Part shown: positions 1-7,930 of the stretch, piece by piece
Numbering within the stretch: position 1 is the stretch's first letter
Layout of the letters: every line of letters starts with the position of its first letter
DNA from: Fusobacterium perfoetens ATCC 29250
GTDB lineage: Bacteria; Fusobacteriota; Fusobacteriia; Fusobacteriales; Fusobacteriaceae
Assembly: GCF_000622245.1 (NCBI RefSeq)
Contig: NZ_JHXW01000004.1
Coordinates: 124,001-188,000 of the forward strand
Direction: 5' to 3'
DNA: 64,000 bases
Program-made: the position numbers and the translations under genes
Notes under the pieces: generated by a model
The model's database searches: none
The model's input: the letters and a program-made list of their open reading frames with translations, nothing else
Told to the model about the DNA's origin: nothing

Positions 1-512
1 GTTCCACCAGGCCATTGAGGTGAATTTCCATCAATTTCTAATAATTCTATTGCTTTTGTATTTGTTGATAATATATGGCCACAAACACGTTCTAATATAA
101 TTGGAATTTCTGTGGAAATTTTATCTAAATCAAATCTTGTTGGTATTCTTTTATCTGGAAAATAATCTTGATTCCAACCTATAGCATGGATACAATGTTT
201 TGTTAATTCAGGATTTTCTTTTTTAAATTTTATACATCTTTCAACTAAATCTTCTACTGAAGTACAATCAAAAATAGATACTTCTTGTAATACTTCAGCA
301 AATTGTATAAGGTGTAAATGAGAATCATTTAATCCAGGAATTACTGTTCTTCCCTCACAATCTATTTTTCTACAATCTTCTAAACATAATGGTAAAAGTT
401 CCTCTTTTTTTCCAACTTTTTTTATGATTCCATCTTCTATAAGAATAGCTTCTGTAAATTTTTCTCTTTCAAGATAAACTTTTCCATTAAATATTAAAGT
501 TTGTGTACTCAT
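1..512 (-). CDS. YtcJ-like amidohydrolase, N-terminal part (cut by window edge)
   Basis: Read from the complement of the first 512 bases. The ATG at 512-510 lies 2 bases after the permease stop codon, with a GGTGAG ribosome site inside the end of the permease gene. The visible 170 residues have the N-terminal beta-sandwich and the metal-binding DSHLHL motif of the amidohydrolase superfamily, followed by an IGWNQ segment typical of the YtcJ (Amidohydro_3) group. The carboxyl part, with the remaining metal ligands, lies outside the window, so the substrate cannot be named. The tight coupling to an amino acid permease suggests that an imported amide or amino acid derivative is hydrolysed. Confidence 0.8.
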   Translation of the reverse strand, partial: MSTQTLIFNGKVYLEREKFTEAILIEDGIIKKVGKKEELLPLCLEDCRKIDCEGRTVIPGLNDSHLHLIQFAEVLQEVSIFDCTSVEDLVERCIKFKKENPELTKHCIHAIGWNQDYFPDKRIPTRFDLDKISTEIPIILERVCGHILSTNTKAIELLEIDGNSPQWPGG

Positions 513-514
513 AA

Positions 515-1900
515 TTACTCACCTTTTTTTAATTTTTTATCAAAATACATATAGAAAAATACTCCAACTACTAAAACTAAAGTTCCTAATATAGAGTTTG
601 TTGTATCTTCTATAAATGTATTAATAACTAGCCCTAAGAAAATCACTGCTGTTATTATTACAGATACTGGATATGCCCAAACTTTATAAGGACGCTCTAA
701 GCTTGGATATTTTTTACGACATCTCATTACTGCTACTATTGATAAGAAACTAAATATCATACTTGAAAATACAACTAAAATTGTTAATTGTTCTAAGTTA
801 CGTAATAAAACTAAAACTACAGAAATAACTCCTTGAATAACTATAGCAACTGTTGGCACTTTATATTTTGGATGTAAATAAGCATAAGATTTGAAGAAAT
901 GTCCCTCTACAGCCATAGCATAATACATACGAGGTTGAGCCATTATTAATCCATTAAGAGCACTAAACATAGCTAATACCATTCCTATAACAACAACTGA
1001 AGCTCCTATATTTCCAAGAACTTTTTTAGCTACAGCTGTTCCTAAATAAAAATCTCCACTACCTATCATAGATACTATTTCTTCATGAGGAAGAACTTTA
1101 AATATAGCAAAGTTAAAAAATACATAAAGTAAAGTTACTCCACCTATACCAAATATTAAAGAAAGAGGTAAATTTCTTTTTGGATTTTTTATTTCTTCAG
1201 CTAAAGTATTTAAGTTTGTCCATCCTTCATAAGCCCATAAAGTAGCCACAACAGCAAAAGCTATCATTCCAATTAAACCTCTTTCACTAGTTTCAACAGC
1301 TGTTGATACACTAGCTAAAGAAAAATCTGGTTTTACATCTCCAACAAAAATAGCCACAAACATTATTAATAAAATAGGTATTAATTTTGCTACCATTGAA
1401 GCATTTTGAAGCCAACTTGAACCTTTAACTCCATAACAATTATATATTGTTAATACAACTATAAGGATTATGGCAATTATTTTTATTGTAAAATCACTCA
1501 TATCAAAAAAAGTTCTTAAAGCTGTTGGTAAGGCAATAGCAATACTGGCTACAGAACCTGGTCCTCCAATAGCCCAATCTGTAAATCCTGTTAGGAATCC
1601 AACAATTGGATGAAAGGCCTCTGTTAAATATACAGTTCTTCCTCCAGCCTTAGGCATTAAAGTTCCTAACTCTGCATAACAAAGTCCAGCCATTAAAGAG
1701 ATTAATCCCCCTATAAGCCAACATAAAAGAGCTAATCCTAAATTCATATTAACTCTTTCTAAAACATAAGAACCAAGATAGAAAATTCCTGACCCTATCA
1801 TGATTCCTCCAATAATACTAACTCCCCCAAAAACTCCAATTTCTCTATTAAATTGAGTTTCCTCAGAGGTTAGATTTTTTATTCTCTCTTGTTCGTTCAT
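515..1900 (-). CDS. APC-family amino acid permease
   Basis: A 461-residue inner-membrane protein with about 12 hydrophobic segments. The GSGIF motif at residues 36-40 in the first helix is the unwound substrate-binding segment of the APC/LAT superfamily. These carriers are usually amino acid/proton symporters or exchangers; the particular amino acid is not evident. The ATG is preceded by a GAGGGGG ribosome site. The downstream amidohydrolase follows after 2 bases, so the two form an operon. Confidence 0.88.
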   Translation of the reverse strand: MNEQERIKNLTSEETQFNREIGVFGGVSIIGGIMIGSGIFYLGSYVLERVNMNLGLALLCWLIGGLISLMAGLCYAELGTLMPKAGGRTVYLTEAFHPIVGFLTGFTDWAIGGPGSVASIAIALPTALRTFFDMSDFTIKIIAIILIVVLTIYNCYGVKGSSWLQNASMVAKLIPILLIMFVAIFVGDVKPDFSLASVSTAVETSERGLIGMIAFAVVATLWAYEGWTNLNTLAEEIKNPKRNLPLSLIFGIGGVTLLYVFFNFAIFKVLPHEEIVSMIGSGDFYLGTAVAKKVLGNIGASVVVIGMVLAMFSALNGLIMAQPRMYYAMAVEGHFFKSYAYLHPKYKVPTVAIVIQGVISVVLVLLRNLEQLTILVVFSSMIFSFLSIVAVMRCRKKYPSLERPYKVWAYPVSVIITAVIFLGLVINTFIEDTTNSILGTLVLVVGVFFYMYFDKKLKKGE

Positions 1901-1934
1901 AAAAACTACCCCCTCTTTTATTTAATTAAAATAA

Positions 1935-1963
1935 AGTATAGTATATATTCTTTTTATTGTCAA
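1935..1963 (-). promoter_or_regulatory. Sigma-70 promoter of the permease-amidohydrolase operon
   Basis: On the minus strand, TTGACA (1963-1958), a 17-base spacer and TATACT (1940-1935) stand about 35 bases before the permease start. Boxes and spacing were read directly. Confidence 0.75.
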
Positions 1964-2065
1964 GAATTAATATTATAGTAGTTAGATTAAATTTTTCTTG
2001 ACTTTATAATGAAAAAGGGGTAAATATAAAATATGGGTAGAAAACTTTTATTAGGAGGATAAAAA

Positions 2066-2608
2066 ATGAAAATATTACTATTAAACGGAAGTCCAAGACT
2101 TGCTGGAAATACAGAAGTAGCTTTAAAAGTTTTAAAAGAAGAGGTAGAAAAAAATATAAAAGGTGAAATAGAAACTATTAATCTTCCAAAATTACAAATA
2201 AAAGGTTGCTTAGGATGTAACTATTGTAAAACATCTGGTGGGAATTGTATCACAAAAGATGATGGACAAATGGTAGCTGAAAAAATTCTTGAATCTGATG
2301 TAATTATTTTTGCTTCTCCAGTTTATTGGTGGGGAATAACTTCTCAAATGAAAGCAGCTATAGATAGAATATATATGAAAGGAGAATTCTTACCTCAAAA
2401 ATCTAAAAAAATAGGATTAATTACTGTTGGAGCTGCTGAATTAAGTGATGAAGAATATGATATTATTAAAAGACAATTCAAATGTATTTGTGAATATTTA
2501 AAATGGGATTTTGTTGGAAACATAGATATTTCTGCTTATGAAAAAGGAGATATATTAAAAGATACTACTAAAATAACTGAATTAAAAGATTTTTGGAAAA
2601 AAATCTAA
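2066..2608 (+). CDS. Flavodoxin-fold iron-sulfur flavoprotein / NADPH-dependent FMN reductase family
   Basis: A 180-residue soluble protein. The GSPR motif at residues 8-11 is the FMN phosphate-binding loop of the NADPH-dependent FMN reductase family. Cysteines at 48, 51, 54 and 61 form the CX2CX2CX6C spacing known from iron-sulfur flavoproteins, so it may carry both FMN and a 4Fe-4S cluster and act in electron transfer or stress defence. The motif SPVYWWG around residue 94 is the usual second flavin loop. An AGGAGG site lies 7 bases before the ATG. It is transcribed alone, divergent from the permease, and ends in a hairpin. Confidence 0.85.
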   Translation: MKILLLNGSPRLAGNTEVALKVLKEEVEKNIKGEIETINLPKLQIKGCLGCNYCKTSGGNCITKDDGQMVAEKILESDVIIFASPVYWWGITSQMKAAIDRIYMKGEFLPQKSKKIGLITVGAAELSDEEYDIIKRQFKCICEYLKWDFVGNIDISAYEKGDILKDTTKITELKDFWKKI

Positions 2609-2621
2609 ATTTTAATAAAAT

Positions 2622-2655
2622 AAAAAGGATATTGTATTTTTATAATATCCTTTTT
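2622..2655. terminator. Bidirectional intrinsic terminator
   Basis: AAAAAGGATATT (2622-2633) pairs with AATATCCTTTTT (2644-2655). T-rich tracts on both sides let it serve the flavoprotein gene (+) and the NhaC-family gene (-). Confidence 0.8.
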
Positions 2656-2695
2656 ATTTTTATTATGAAGAAAAAATTTATCAATTATAAAAACT

Positions 2696-4168
2696 TTATT
2701 TTTTTAATTTTACTTTTGGTTCTTCAGGAATATTAAATAATGGAATAAATTTATCTAATCCTGTTAAAGTTAAAATAAGTATAGAAACTACAACTATTAT
2801 AGAAAGAAAATTATATTTTATAATATCTGTTGGTCTAAAATCATAAAGAGGATAAACAACAGAAGCTATTCCTGTAAAAAATACTGTATAAGTATGCCAA
2901 GGAATAAATTGAGACCCAAAAACTCCCATAGCATCACTAAAACATCCGTTTCTAAGACGTAATTTATATTTTTCTTCTTCTGTCCCTTCTACATTTTCAT
3001 CTACTAAATTTTTTATTATTGGTCCAATAGTAACTATTTGAGCCATCTCATCAGCTAAAGCAACATTTCCTAATATTGAAAAAACTCCATTATAAAACAT
3101 TAATTGTCTTACATTTCTAGAAATTTTCTTTACTATTCTTGATAATGGTTCAAATGCATTGATACTTCCCATAATTCCACCAAAGGCTGTTATCCACATC
3201 ATCATTATAATAACACTAGCTCCAGCACTTGAAAAACCTGTATACATTAAATCTAAAAATTCTGAAATATTAGGAATTGTTCCTGATATTAATCCAAATA
3301 CCATAGAACTAATAATTCCTATAAAAAGACAAGCTAAAGTTGGAAAACCTTTTATTGCTGATACTAAAACAAAAATTAGAGGTAAACACATATATAAAGG
3401 TACTCCCTCTTTTACTTGATTTAAAAGAATAATTGCTGATTCTCTTTCTGTTTTTAAAACTTCCCAAACGTTATCAGGAATTTGATTGATAGCATCATTT
3501 ACATTTCCACTTATATTTGGTAACCCCAACATAACTGACACTACATAAAAAGTTATTATTCCAACTATAAGACACCCTACAGACCATACTCCTTGATGTC
3601 TTATTCTATGTATAACTTCTACTTTTTGTATTCCAGAACTTACAACTGTAGTATCTGAAATAAGTCCTATATTATCACCAAAACAAGCTCCACCAGCAAT
3701 AGCTCCTAAGGTCAAAAGAATATTTCCACCAACTATATGATTTAACCATAAAAATATAGGAGCACAAGCTGCAAAAGTTCCCCAAGATGTTCCTATTGTA
3801 ATTGATAAAATACTTGTGACAATTATTCCTGTAACTGCTATAGTTTTTCCTGTTAGTCCTAAATTTAATGACATAATAATTATTGAAGCTCCTACACCAC
3901 TAGCCATAAAAGCCTCAGCCATAGCATAAGCTAACATCAAAATAAAAAATACTAATTGAATTTCTTTTACACTATTTACAGCTTTTTCTACAATTTGATT
4001 AAAAGAAAACTTTTCAGTTAACCAAGCAATTATTGCTACATATATAGTTGAAATTGGAGCTGCTATTAAAAAGTCTAATTTTATTCCAACCATTAAAATT
4101 CCCAATAAAACAATAGGAGATAATTTTAGTATCTCTATAAAAATCCCTCTTCTCTCGTTATTTGTCAC
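2696..4168 (-). CDS. NhaC-family antiporter, predicted lysine transporter
   Basis: A 490-residue polytopic membrane protein of the Na+/H+ antiporter NhaC family, with about a dozen hydrophobic helices. The start is GTG at 4168 with AGGAGG upstream. Its leader is a lysine riboswitch followed by an intrinsic terminator. NhaC-superfamily proteins under L-box control were previously predicted to be lysine carriers (called LysW), and this context supports lysine uptake rather than general sodium/proton exchange. It is transcribed alone and ends in the hairpin at 2622-2655. Lysine specificity is inferred from the riboswitch; the family assignment comes from the protein. Confidence 0.85.
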   Translation of the reverse strand: MTNNERRGIFIEILKLSPIVLLGILMVGIKLDFLIAAPISTIYVAIIAWLTEKFSFNQIVEKAVNSVKEIQLVFFILMLAYAMAEAFMASGVGASIIIMSLNLGLTGKTIAVTGIIVTSILSITIGTSWGTFAACAPIFLWLNHIVGGNILLTLGAIAGGACFGDNIGLISDTTVVSSGIQKVEVIHRIRHQGVWSVGCLIVGIITFYVVSVMLGLPNISGNVNDAINQIPDNVWEVLKTERESAIILLNQVKEGVPLYMCLPLIFVLVSAIKGFPTLACLFIGIISSMVFGLISGTIPNISEFLDLMYTGFSSAGASVIIMMMWITAFGGIMGSINAFEPLSRIVKKISRNVRQLMFYNGVFSILGNVALADEMAQIVTIGPIIKNLVDENVEGTEEEKYKLRLRNGCFSDAMGVFGSQFIPWHTYTVFFTGIASVVYPLYDFRPTDIIKYNFLSIIVVVSILILTLTGLDKFIPLFNIPEEPKVKLKK

Positions 4169-4190
4169 TTAATCCTCCTCAATAAAAAAA

Positions 4191-4215
4191 GCCTTATATT
4201 ATTAAAATATAAGGC
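4191..4215 (-). terminator. Riboswitch-controlled intrinsic terminator
   Basis: On the minus strand GCCTTATATT and AATATAAGGC form a 10-bp stem followed by seven or more U residues (4190-4183), directly before the NhaC-family gene. It is the expression platform of the lysine riboswitch. Confidence 0.88.
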
Positions 4216-4249
4216 AGAAAATATAAAATAAACTATATAATTTATAATC

Positions 4250-4422
4250 TAATTGATAGCTCTACACTAGTAAACTAATGTCAGTCTTATAGATATTCTC
4301 TATAATCCCAAGTGTCTAAAGTTAGCTCTTTAAACCTTTCGGCAAAATTCCCTTTCAATAATAATCTATGCTTGCTAAGCTCCTATTATTTAATAATGTT
4401 TTTTGCAACCTCTACCTCTAAA
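4250..4422 (-). ncRNA. Lysine riboswitch (L box) aptamer
   Basis: Read 5' to 3' on the minus strand, the conserved lysine riboswitch blocks occur in order. They are AGAGGTTGC near 4413, the GAAAGGGA...TTGCCGAAAG block at 4356-4335, CTTGGG, GACTGACA and GTAGAGCTATC near 4260. GGTAG and CTATC close the P1 stem. The terminator at 4191-4215 follows. When lysine binds, transcription of the downstream transporter should stop. Confidence 0.93.
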
Positions 4423-4443
4423 ATATTAAATTGTCCAATATAC

Positions 4444-4472
4444 ATGATAACATTTTTTATATTTATTGTCAA
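4444..4472 (-). promoter_or_regulatory. Sigma-70 promoter of the lysine riboswitch transcript
   Basis: TTGACA (4472-4467), a 17-base spacer and TATCAT (4449-4444) on the minus strand. The start site would be about 15 bases before the riboswitch. Confidence 0.72.
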
Positions 4473-4589
4473 TTTTGTTTTTCATTTTCTTATTTATTTT
4501 TCTTTCTATGAATGTTATAATTAAATATGAACCTATTTTGAGAAGAATATAATAAAATTAAATTCATATAAAATTATTTAGGAGATAAA

Positions 4590-5198
4590 ATGAGTGAATT
4601 ATATAAATTTGATATTGAAAAAGGAAAAATAATATTAGGTGTTGATGAAGCTGGAAGAGGCCCACTAGCTGGTCCTGTAGTAGCAGCCGCTGTAAAAATA
4701 AATGAGTATCATGATTTTTTTGAAGAAATTAATGATTCAAAAAAATTAACAGAAAAGAAAAGAGAAAATTTATTTGAAAAAATTTTAACATTTTGTGATG
4801 TTGGAATTGGAATAGCTACTGTAGAAGAAATTGATGAAGTTAATATTTTAAATGCCACTTTTTTAGCAATGAACAGAGCTATTGAAGATATTAAAAGTCA
4901 AAATATCAATTATGATATTGTATTAGTAGATGGAAATAAATTAATAAAAAATTATGATGGAAATCAAGAATGTATTATAAAAGGTGATGGAAAATCTTTA
5001 TCAATAGCTACAGCTTCTATAATAGCTAAAGTAACAAGAGATAGAATAATGTTAAAATTTTCTGAAATATATCCTGAATATCATTTTGAAAAACATAAAG
5101 GTTATGGAACAAAACTTCATAGAGAAATTTTACTAGAAAAAGGTCCTTTAAAAATTCATAGAAAAACTTTCTTAAAAAAAATTTTATCTAATTTTTAA
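4590..5198 (+). CDS. rnhB: Ribonuclease HII
   Basis: A 202-residue cytoplasmic enzyme that cuts the RNA strand of RNA-DNA hybrids and starts removal of ribonucleotides from DNA. The signature GVDEAGRGPLAGP at residues 17-29 carries catalytic Asp19 and Glu20, and the later VDGN and ASIIAKVTRD segments supply the other acidic residues. Full family length. The TAGGAG ribosome site precedes the ATG. It is followed after 18 bases by yraN, a common neighbour of rnhB in bacteria. Confidence 0.96.
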   Translation: MSELYKFDIEKGKIILGVDEAGRGPLAGPVVAAAVKINEYHDFFEEINDSKKLTEKKRENLFEKILTFCDVGIGIATVEEIDEVNILNATFLAMNRAIEDIKSQNINYDIVLVDGNKLIKNYDGNQECIIKGDGKSLSIATASIIAKVTRDRIMLKFSEIYPEYHFEKHKGYGTKLHREILLEKGPLKIHRKTFLKKILSNF

Positions 5199-5216
5199 TA
5201 AAAAATCAGGTTTAAA

Positions 5217-5591
5217 ATGAAAAAATTTTTAAATAAAAGAACTCAAGGAGATTATTTTGAAAATTTAGCATTAAAATTCTTAGAAGCTCAAGAATTTCAA
5301 TTAATTAAAAAAAATTTTTATTCACATTTTGGAGAAATAGATTTAATTTTAAGAAAAGATAATTTAATTATTTTTGTAGAAGTAAAAGAAAGAAGTAGCA
5401 AAAAATTTGGAAATGGTTTTGAAGCTATTTCTAAGCAAAAACTAAAAAGAATTTTTTTAAGTGCCAATGAATTTATAACAATAAATAAACTGCAAAATTT
5501 TGATATCCGATTTGATGCAATAGCATTTGATGAAAATAATAAATGTTGTTGGATTGAAAATATATTGTGGGGTGATGAAATTGGATTTTAG
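5217..5591 (+). CDS. yraN: YraN-family (UPF0102) predicted endonuclease-fold protein
   Basis: A 124-residue protein of the UPF0102 family, which has the restriction-endonuclease-like fold. GEIDLIL near residue 40 and FVEVKERS near residue 56 give the D-(X)n-E-X-K metal-binding pattern of that fold. The in vivo role is not settled; association with DNA processing is suggested. The 3' end overlaps the next small gene by 17 bases, so the two are probably translationally coupled. Confidence 0.9.
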   Translation: MKKFLNKRTQGDYFENLALKFLEAQEFQLIKKNFYSHFGEIDLILRKDNLIIFVEVKERSSKKFGNGFEAISKQKLKRIFLSANEFITINKLQNFDIRFDAIAFDENNKCCWIENILWGDEIGF

Positions 5592-5793
5592 ATGTGCAAA
5601 ATGTGGAAGTAGCGATTATTATGTAAAAACAGCTATTTTTCCTGAAAAAGATTCAAAATTAAAAGTTGAATTTGGAACTTACTATCTAAAAATTTGTTCA
5701 GACTGTGGATATACAGAAATTTATTCTGCTAAAGTTGTTAATAAAGAACTTAAGAAGGTGAAAAATGTTCCAGAGCCTAAACCAACACCTTAG
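5575..5793 (+). CDS. Small Zn-ribbon nucleic-acid-binding protein
   Basis: A 72-residue protein starting at the ATG 5575, where TGGGG supplies a ribosome site. A longer in-frame ATG at 5527 would sit inside yraN with no ribosome site. Two CxxC pairs, CAKC near residue 7 and CSDC near residue 41, form a zinc ribbon of the family annotated as nucleic-acid-binding Zn-ribbon protein. Both ends overlap neighbours: the start lies within yraN and the end overlaps comF by 29 bases. Function unknown. Confidence 0.8.
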   Translation: MKLDFRCAKCGSSDYYVKTAIFPEKDSKLKVEFGTYYLKICSDCGYTEIYSAKVVNKELKKVKNVPEPKPTP

Positions 5794-6436
5794 AAAATTT
5801 TTATTTAACAATAGATGTAGTGTTTGTAACAGCATTTTATTTGAAGATGAAATATATATTTGTAAAAAATGTAAAGATATTTTTCTACAAAATAATTCTT
5901 TAAAAAAATATGATAATGTTTATTATATTTTTAATTATAATAAATATTTTAGAAGTTTAATAAAAAATTATAAATTTCAAAATAGAAAATATATTGGATT
6001 TTTTTTAGCAAAACTTATAGAAAAAAATTTAAAAAAAGTAATTGAAGAAAATAATATAGATATAATTATTCCCATACCTTTAAATAAGAAAAGATTCTTT
6101 TCAAGAGGATTTAATCAAGTATCTTATATTTTAGATATTTTAAATATAAAGTATTATGAGGCAGAGAGAATAAAAAATACAAAACATATGAGTCATTTAC
6201 TGAATAAAAATTCAAGAAAATTTAATATAAATAAAGCTTTTTATATTCCTTTTCAAGTGGAAAATAAAAATATTTTAATAATAGATGATATAATAACAAC
6301 TGGAAATACCATAAACGAATTAAAAAAAGAAATTAAAAGTAAAGGAAAAGTAAAATCTATAACTATTTTTTCTTTTTCTATGGCATCAAGTTTTAAAAAA
6401 TATAATTTTGGGGAGAATCATGACAATATTAATTGA
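5765..6436 (+). CDS. comF: ComF-family phosphoribosyltransferase-like protein
   Basis: A 223-residue protein. The zinc-binding cysteines C18/C21 and C33/C36 are followed by a phosphoribosyltransferase domain with the PRPP loop IIDDIITTGNT near residues 177-187. ComF proteins act in the cytoplasm during uptake of single-stranded DNA, though many occur in bacteria without proven competence. The ATG at 5765 has AAGGTG 6 bases upstream and lies inside the preceding small gene. It overlaps the next gene by 17 bases. Confidence 0.88.
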   Translation: MFQSLNQHLRKFLFNNRCSVCNSILFEDEIYICKKCKDIFLQNNSLKKYDNVYYIFNYNKYFRSLIKNYKFQNRKYIGFFLAKLIEKNLKKVIEENNIDIIIPIPLNKKRFFSRGFNQVSYILDILNIKYYEAERIKNTKHMSHLLNKNSRKFNINKAFYIPFQVENKNILIIDDIITTGNTINELKKEIKSKGKVKSITIFSFSMASSFKKYNFGENHDNIN

Positions 6437-7022
6437 TAATAAAGAATATCTTTTAGATAAACAATATAGTAGTTTTGGTGAAATTATAAATGAAATCACA
6501 AAAAAACTTAAAGGAGAAGATAAAATATTAGAAAAAATTGTAGTTGATGGAGTGGTCCTAACTACTACTTCTATTGTTGATATTTCAAAAGTATCTTTAA
6601 TAGAGATTTATACAAAAAGTCATAGAAATATTTTATTTCATTCTTTATATTTATTAGAAGAATATATAGAAGAATATTTTAAAAGCTTAAAAGCTTTAGA
6701 AGAATTTGAACTTGAAGAAATAGCATATGATATGAAAATGAATGAGATATTAAGTTTTTTAAATTGGACTTTAAATCTTTTATATAGTTTAAAAGAAAAT
6801 ACCTATGTAGATTATCTATATTTTGGATATAATGAGTTTTTAGATGATTTTAAAGAAAGTTACAATTCACTTATAAAGGCTTTAACTCAAGAAGATTATG
6901 AAACAGCTTTTGATATTTTAGAATTCGAAATTTCTGATATGTTATCTCTTTTAAGTGAGAATATTGAAAATTATAAAAATGATATTATTTTAGAAGAACA
7001 ATCATCAAATAATAGCAATTAA
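6420..7022 (+). CDS. Conserved-looking protein of unknown function
   Basis: A 200-residue soluble, acidic, mostly helical protein. The ATG at 6420 was chosen because GGGGAGA lies 5 bases upstream; an ATG-less extension to 6408 has no such site. The first 65 residues look like a small beta-rich domain (MTILIDNKEYLLD), and the rest is rich in Leu, Glu and aromatic residues in amphipathic helices. It overlaps the comF end and is the last gene of the rnhB-yraN-ribbon-comF chain. I do not recognise a family. Confidence 0.7.
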   Translation: MTILIDNKEYLLDKQYSSFGEIINEITKKLKGEDKILEKIVVDGVVLTTTSIVDISKVSLIEIYTKSHRNILFHSLYLLEEYIEEYFKSLKALEEFELEEIAYDMKMNEILSFLNWTLNLLYSLKENTYVDYLYFGYNEFLDDFKESYNSLIKALTQEDYETAFDILEFEISDMLSLLSENIENYKNDIILEEQSSNNSN

Positions 7023-7098
7023 ATTAATAACGGATAAAAATTAATCAAAAAATATTTATTTATTAACTTATACAAAATTAGAAATTTTTTTTAGAATG

Positions 7099-7107
7099 TG
7101 ATAAAAT
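7099..7107 (+). promoter_or_regulatory. Probable extended -10 promoter of tpiA-gpmI
   Basis: TG-A-TAAAAT is an extended -10 element about 38 bases before the tpiA start. No clear -35 box is seen at 17 bases. Confidence 0.45.
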
Positions 7108-7144
7108 TAGTTATTAAGATAAAAATATTTAGGAGGATTTAGTT

Positions 7145-7900
7145 ATGAGAAAAACAATAATTGCAGGAAACTGGAAAATGAATAAAACTAACAAAGAAGC
7201 TGTTGAAATGTTAACAGAATTAAAAGAACTTGTTAAAGGAGTAGATTCTGTTGGAATAGTAATTGGAGCTCCATTTACAGCTTTATCTGATGCTGTTAAA
7301 GCAGTAGAAGGAAGTAATGTTAAAATAGCAGCTGAAAATGTATATCCTAAAGATTCAGGAGCATACACTGGAGAAGTTTCACCAGTTATGTTAAAAGATT
7401 TAGGTGTTGAATATGTTATATTAGGACATTCAGAAAGAAGAGAATATTTTAAAGAATCTGATGAATTTATAAACGAAAAAGTAAAAGCTGTATTAGCTCA
7501 TGGAATGACTCCTATTCTTTGTATTGGAGAAAAATTAGAAGACAGAGAAGCTGGAAGAACTGATGAAGTTAACAAAACTCAAATTAGAGGAGGATTTGCT
7601 GGCCTTACTGGAGAAGAAGCTAAAAAAATAGTTGTAGCTTATGAACCAGTTTGGGCAATAGGAACAGGTAAAACAGCTACTCCAGAAATAGCTCAAGAAA
7701 CTCATAAAGCTATTAGACAAGAACTTACTGAAATGTTTGGAGAAGAAGTTGCTAATGAAATTACTATTCAATATGGTGGTTCTATGAAACCAAATAATGC
7801 TAAAGAATTATTAGCTCAAGCTGATATTGATGGTGGATTAATTGGAGGTGCTTCTCTTAAAGCAACTGATTTCTATGACATTATTAAAGCAGCTTTATAA
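7145..7900 (+). CDS. tpiA: Triosephosphate isomerase
   Basis: A 251-residue glycolytic enzyme interconverting dihydroxyacetone phosphate and glyceraldehyde 3-phosphate. Catalytic residues are visible: Asn9 and Lys11 in GNWKMN, the histidine in GHSERR near residue 95, and the glutamate in AYEPVWAIGTG near residue 165, which also contains the start of the flexible loop. Full length. The AGGAGG site lies 7 bases before the ATG. gpmI follows 30 bases later and shares the transcript. Confidence 0.98.
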   Translation: MRKTIIAGNWKMNKTNKEAVEMLTELKELVKGVDSVGIVIGAPFTALSDAVKAVEGSNVKIAAENVYPKDSGAYTGEVSPVMLKDLGVEYVILGHSERREYFKESDEFINEKVKAVLAHGMTPILCIGEKLEDREAGRTDEVNKTQIRGGFAGLTGEEAKKIVVAYEPVWAIGTGKTATPEIAQETHKAIRQELTEMFGEEVANEITIQYGGSMKPNNAKELLAQADIDGGLIGGASLKATDFYDIIKAAL

Positions 7901-7930
7901 TTATTTTATACAAAAATATAGAAAGGAAAA

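Noticed and set aside
4312-4524. 70-residue plus-strand open frame
   Set aside because: It is antisense to the lysine riboswitch and has no ribosome site; the RNA element explains the sequence.
5527-5574. Longer start for the Zn-ribbon gene
   Set aside because: No ribosome site; the extra residues are only the shifted reading of yraN.
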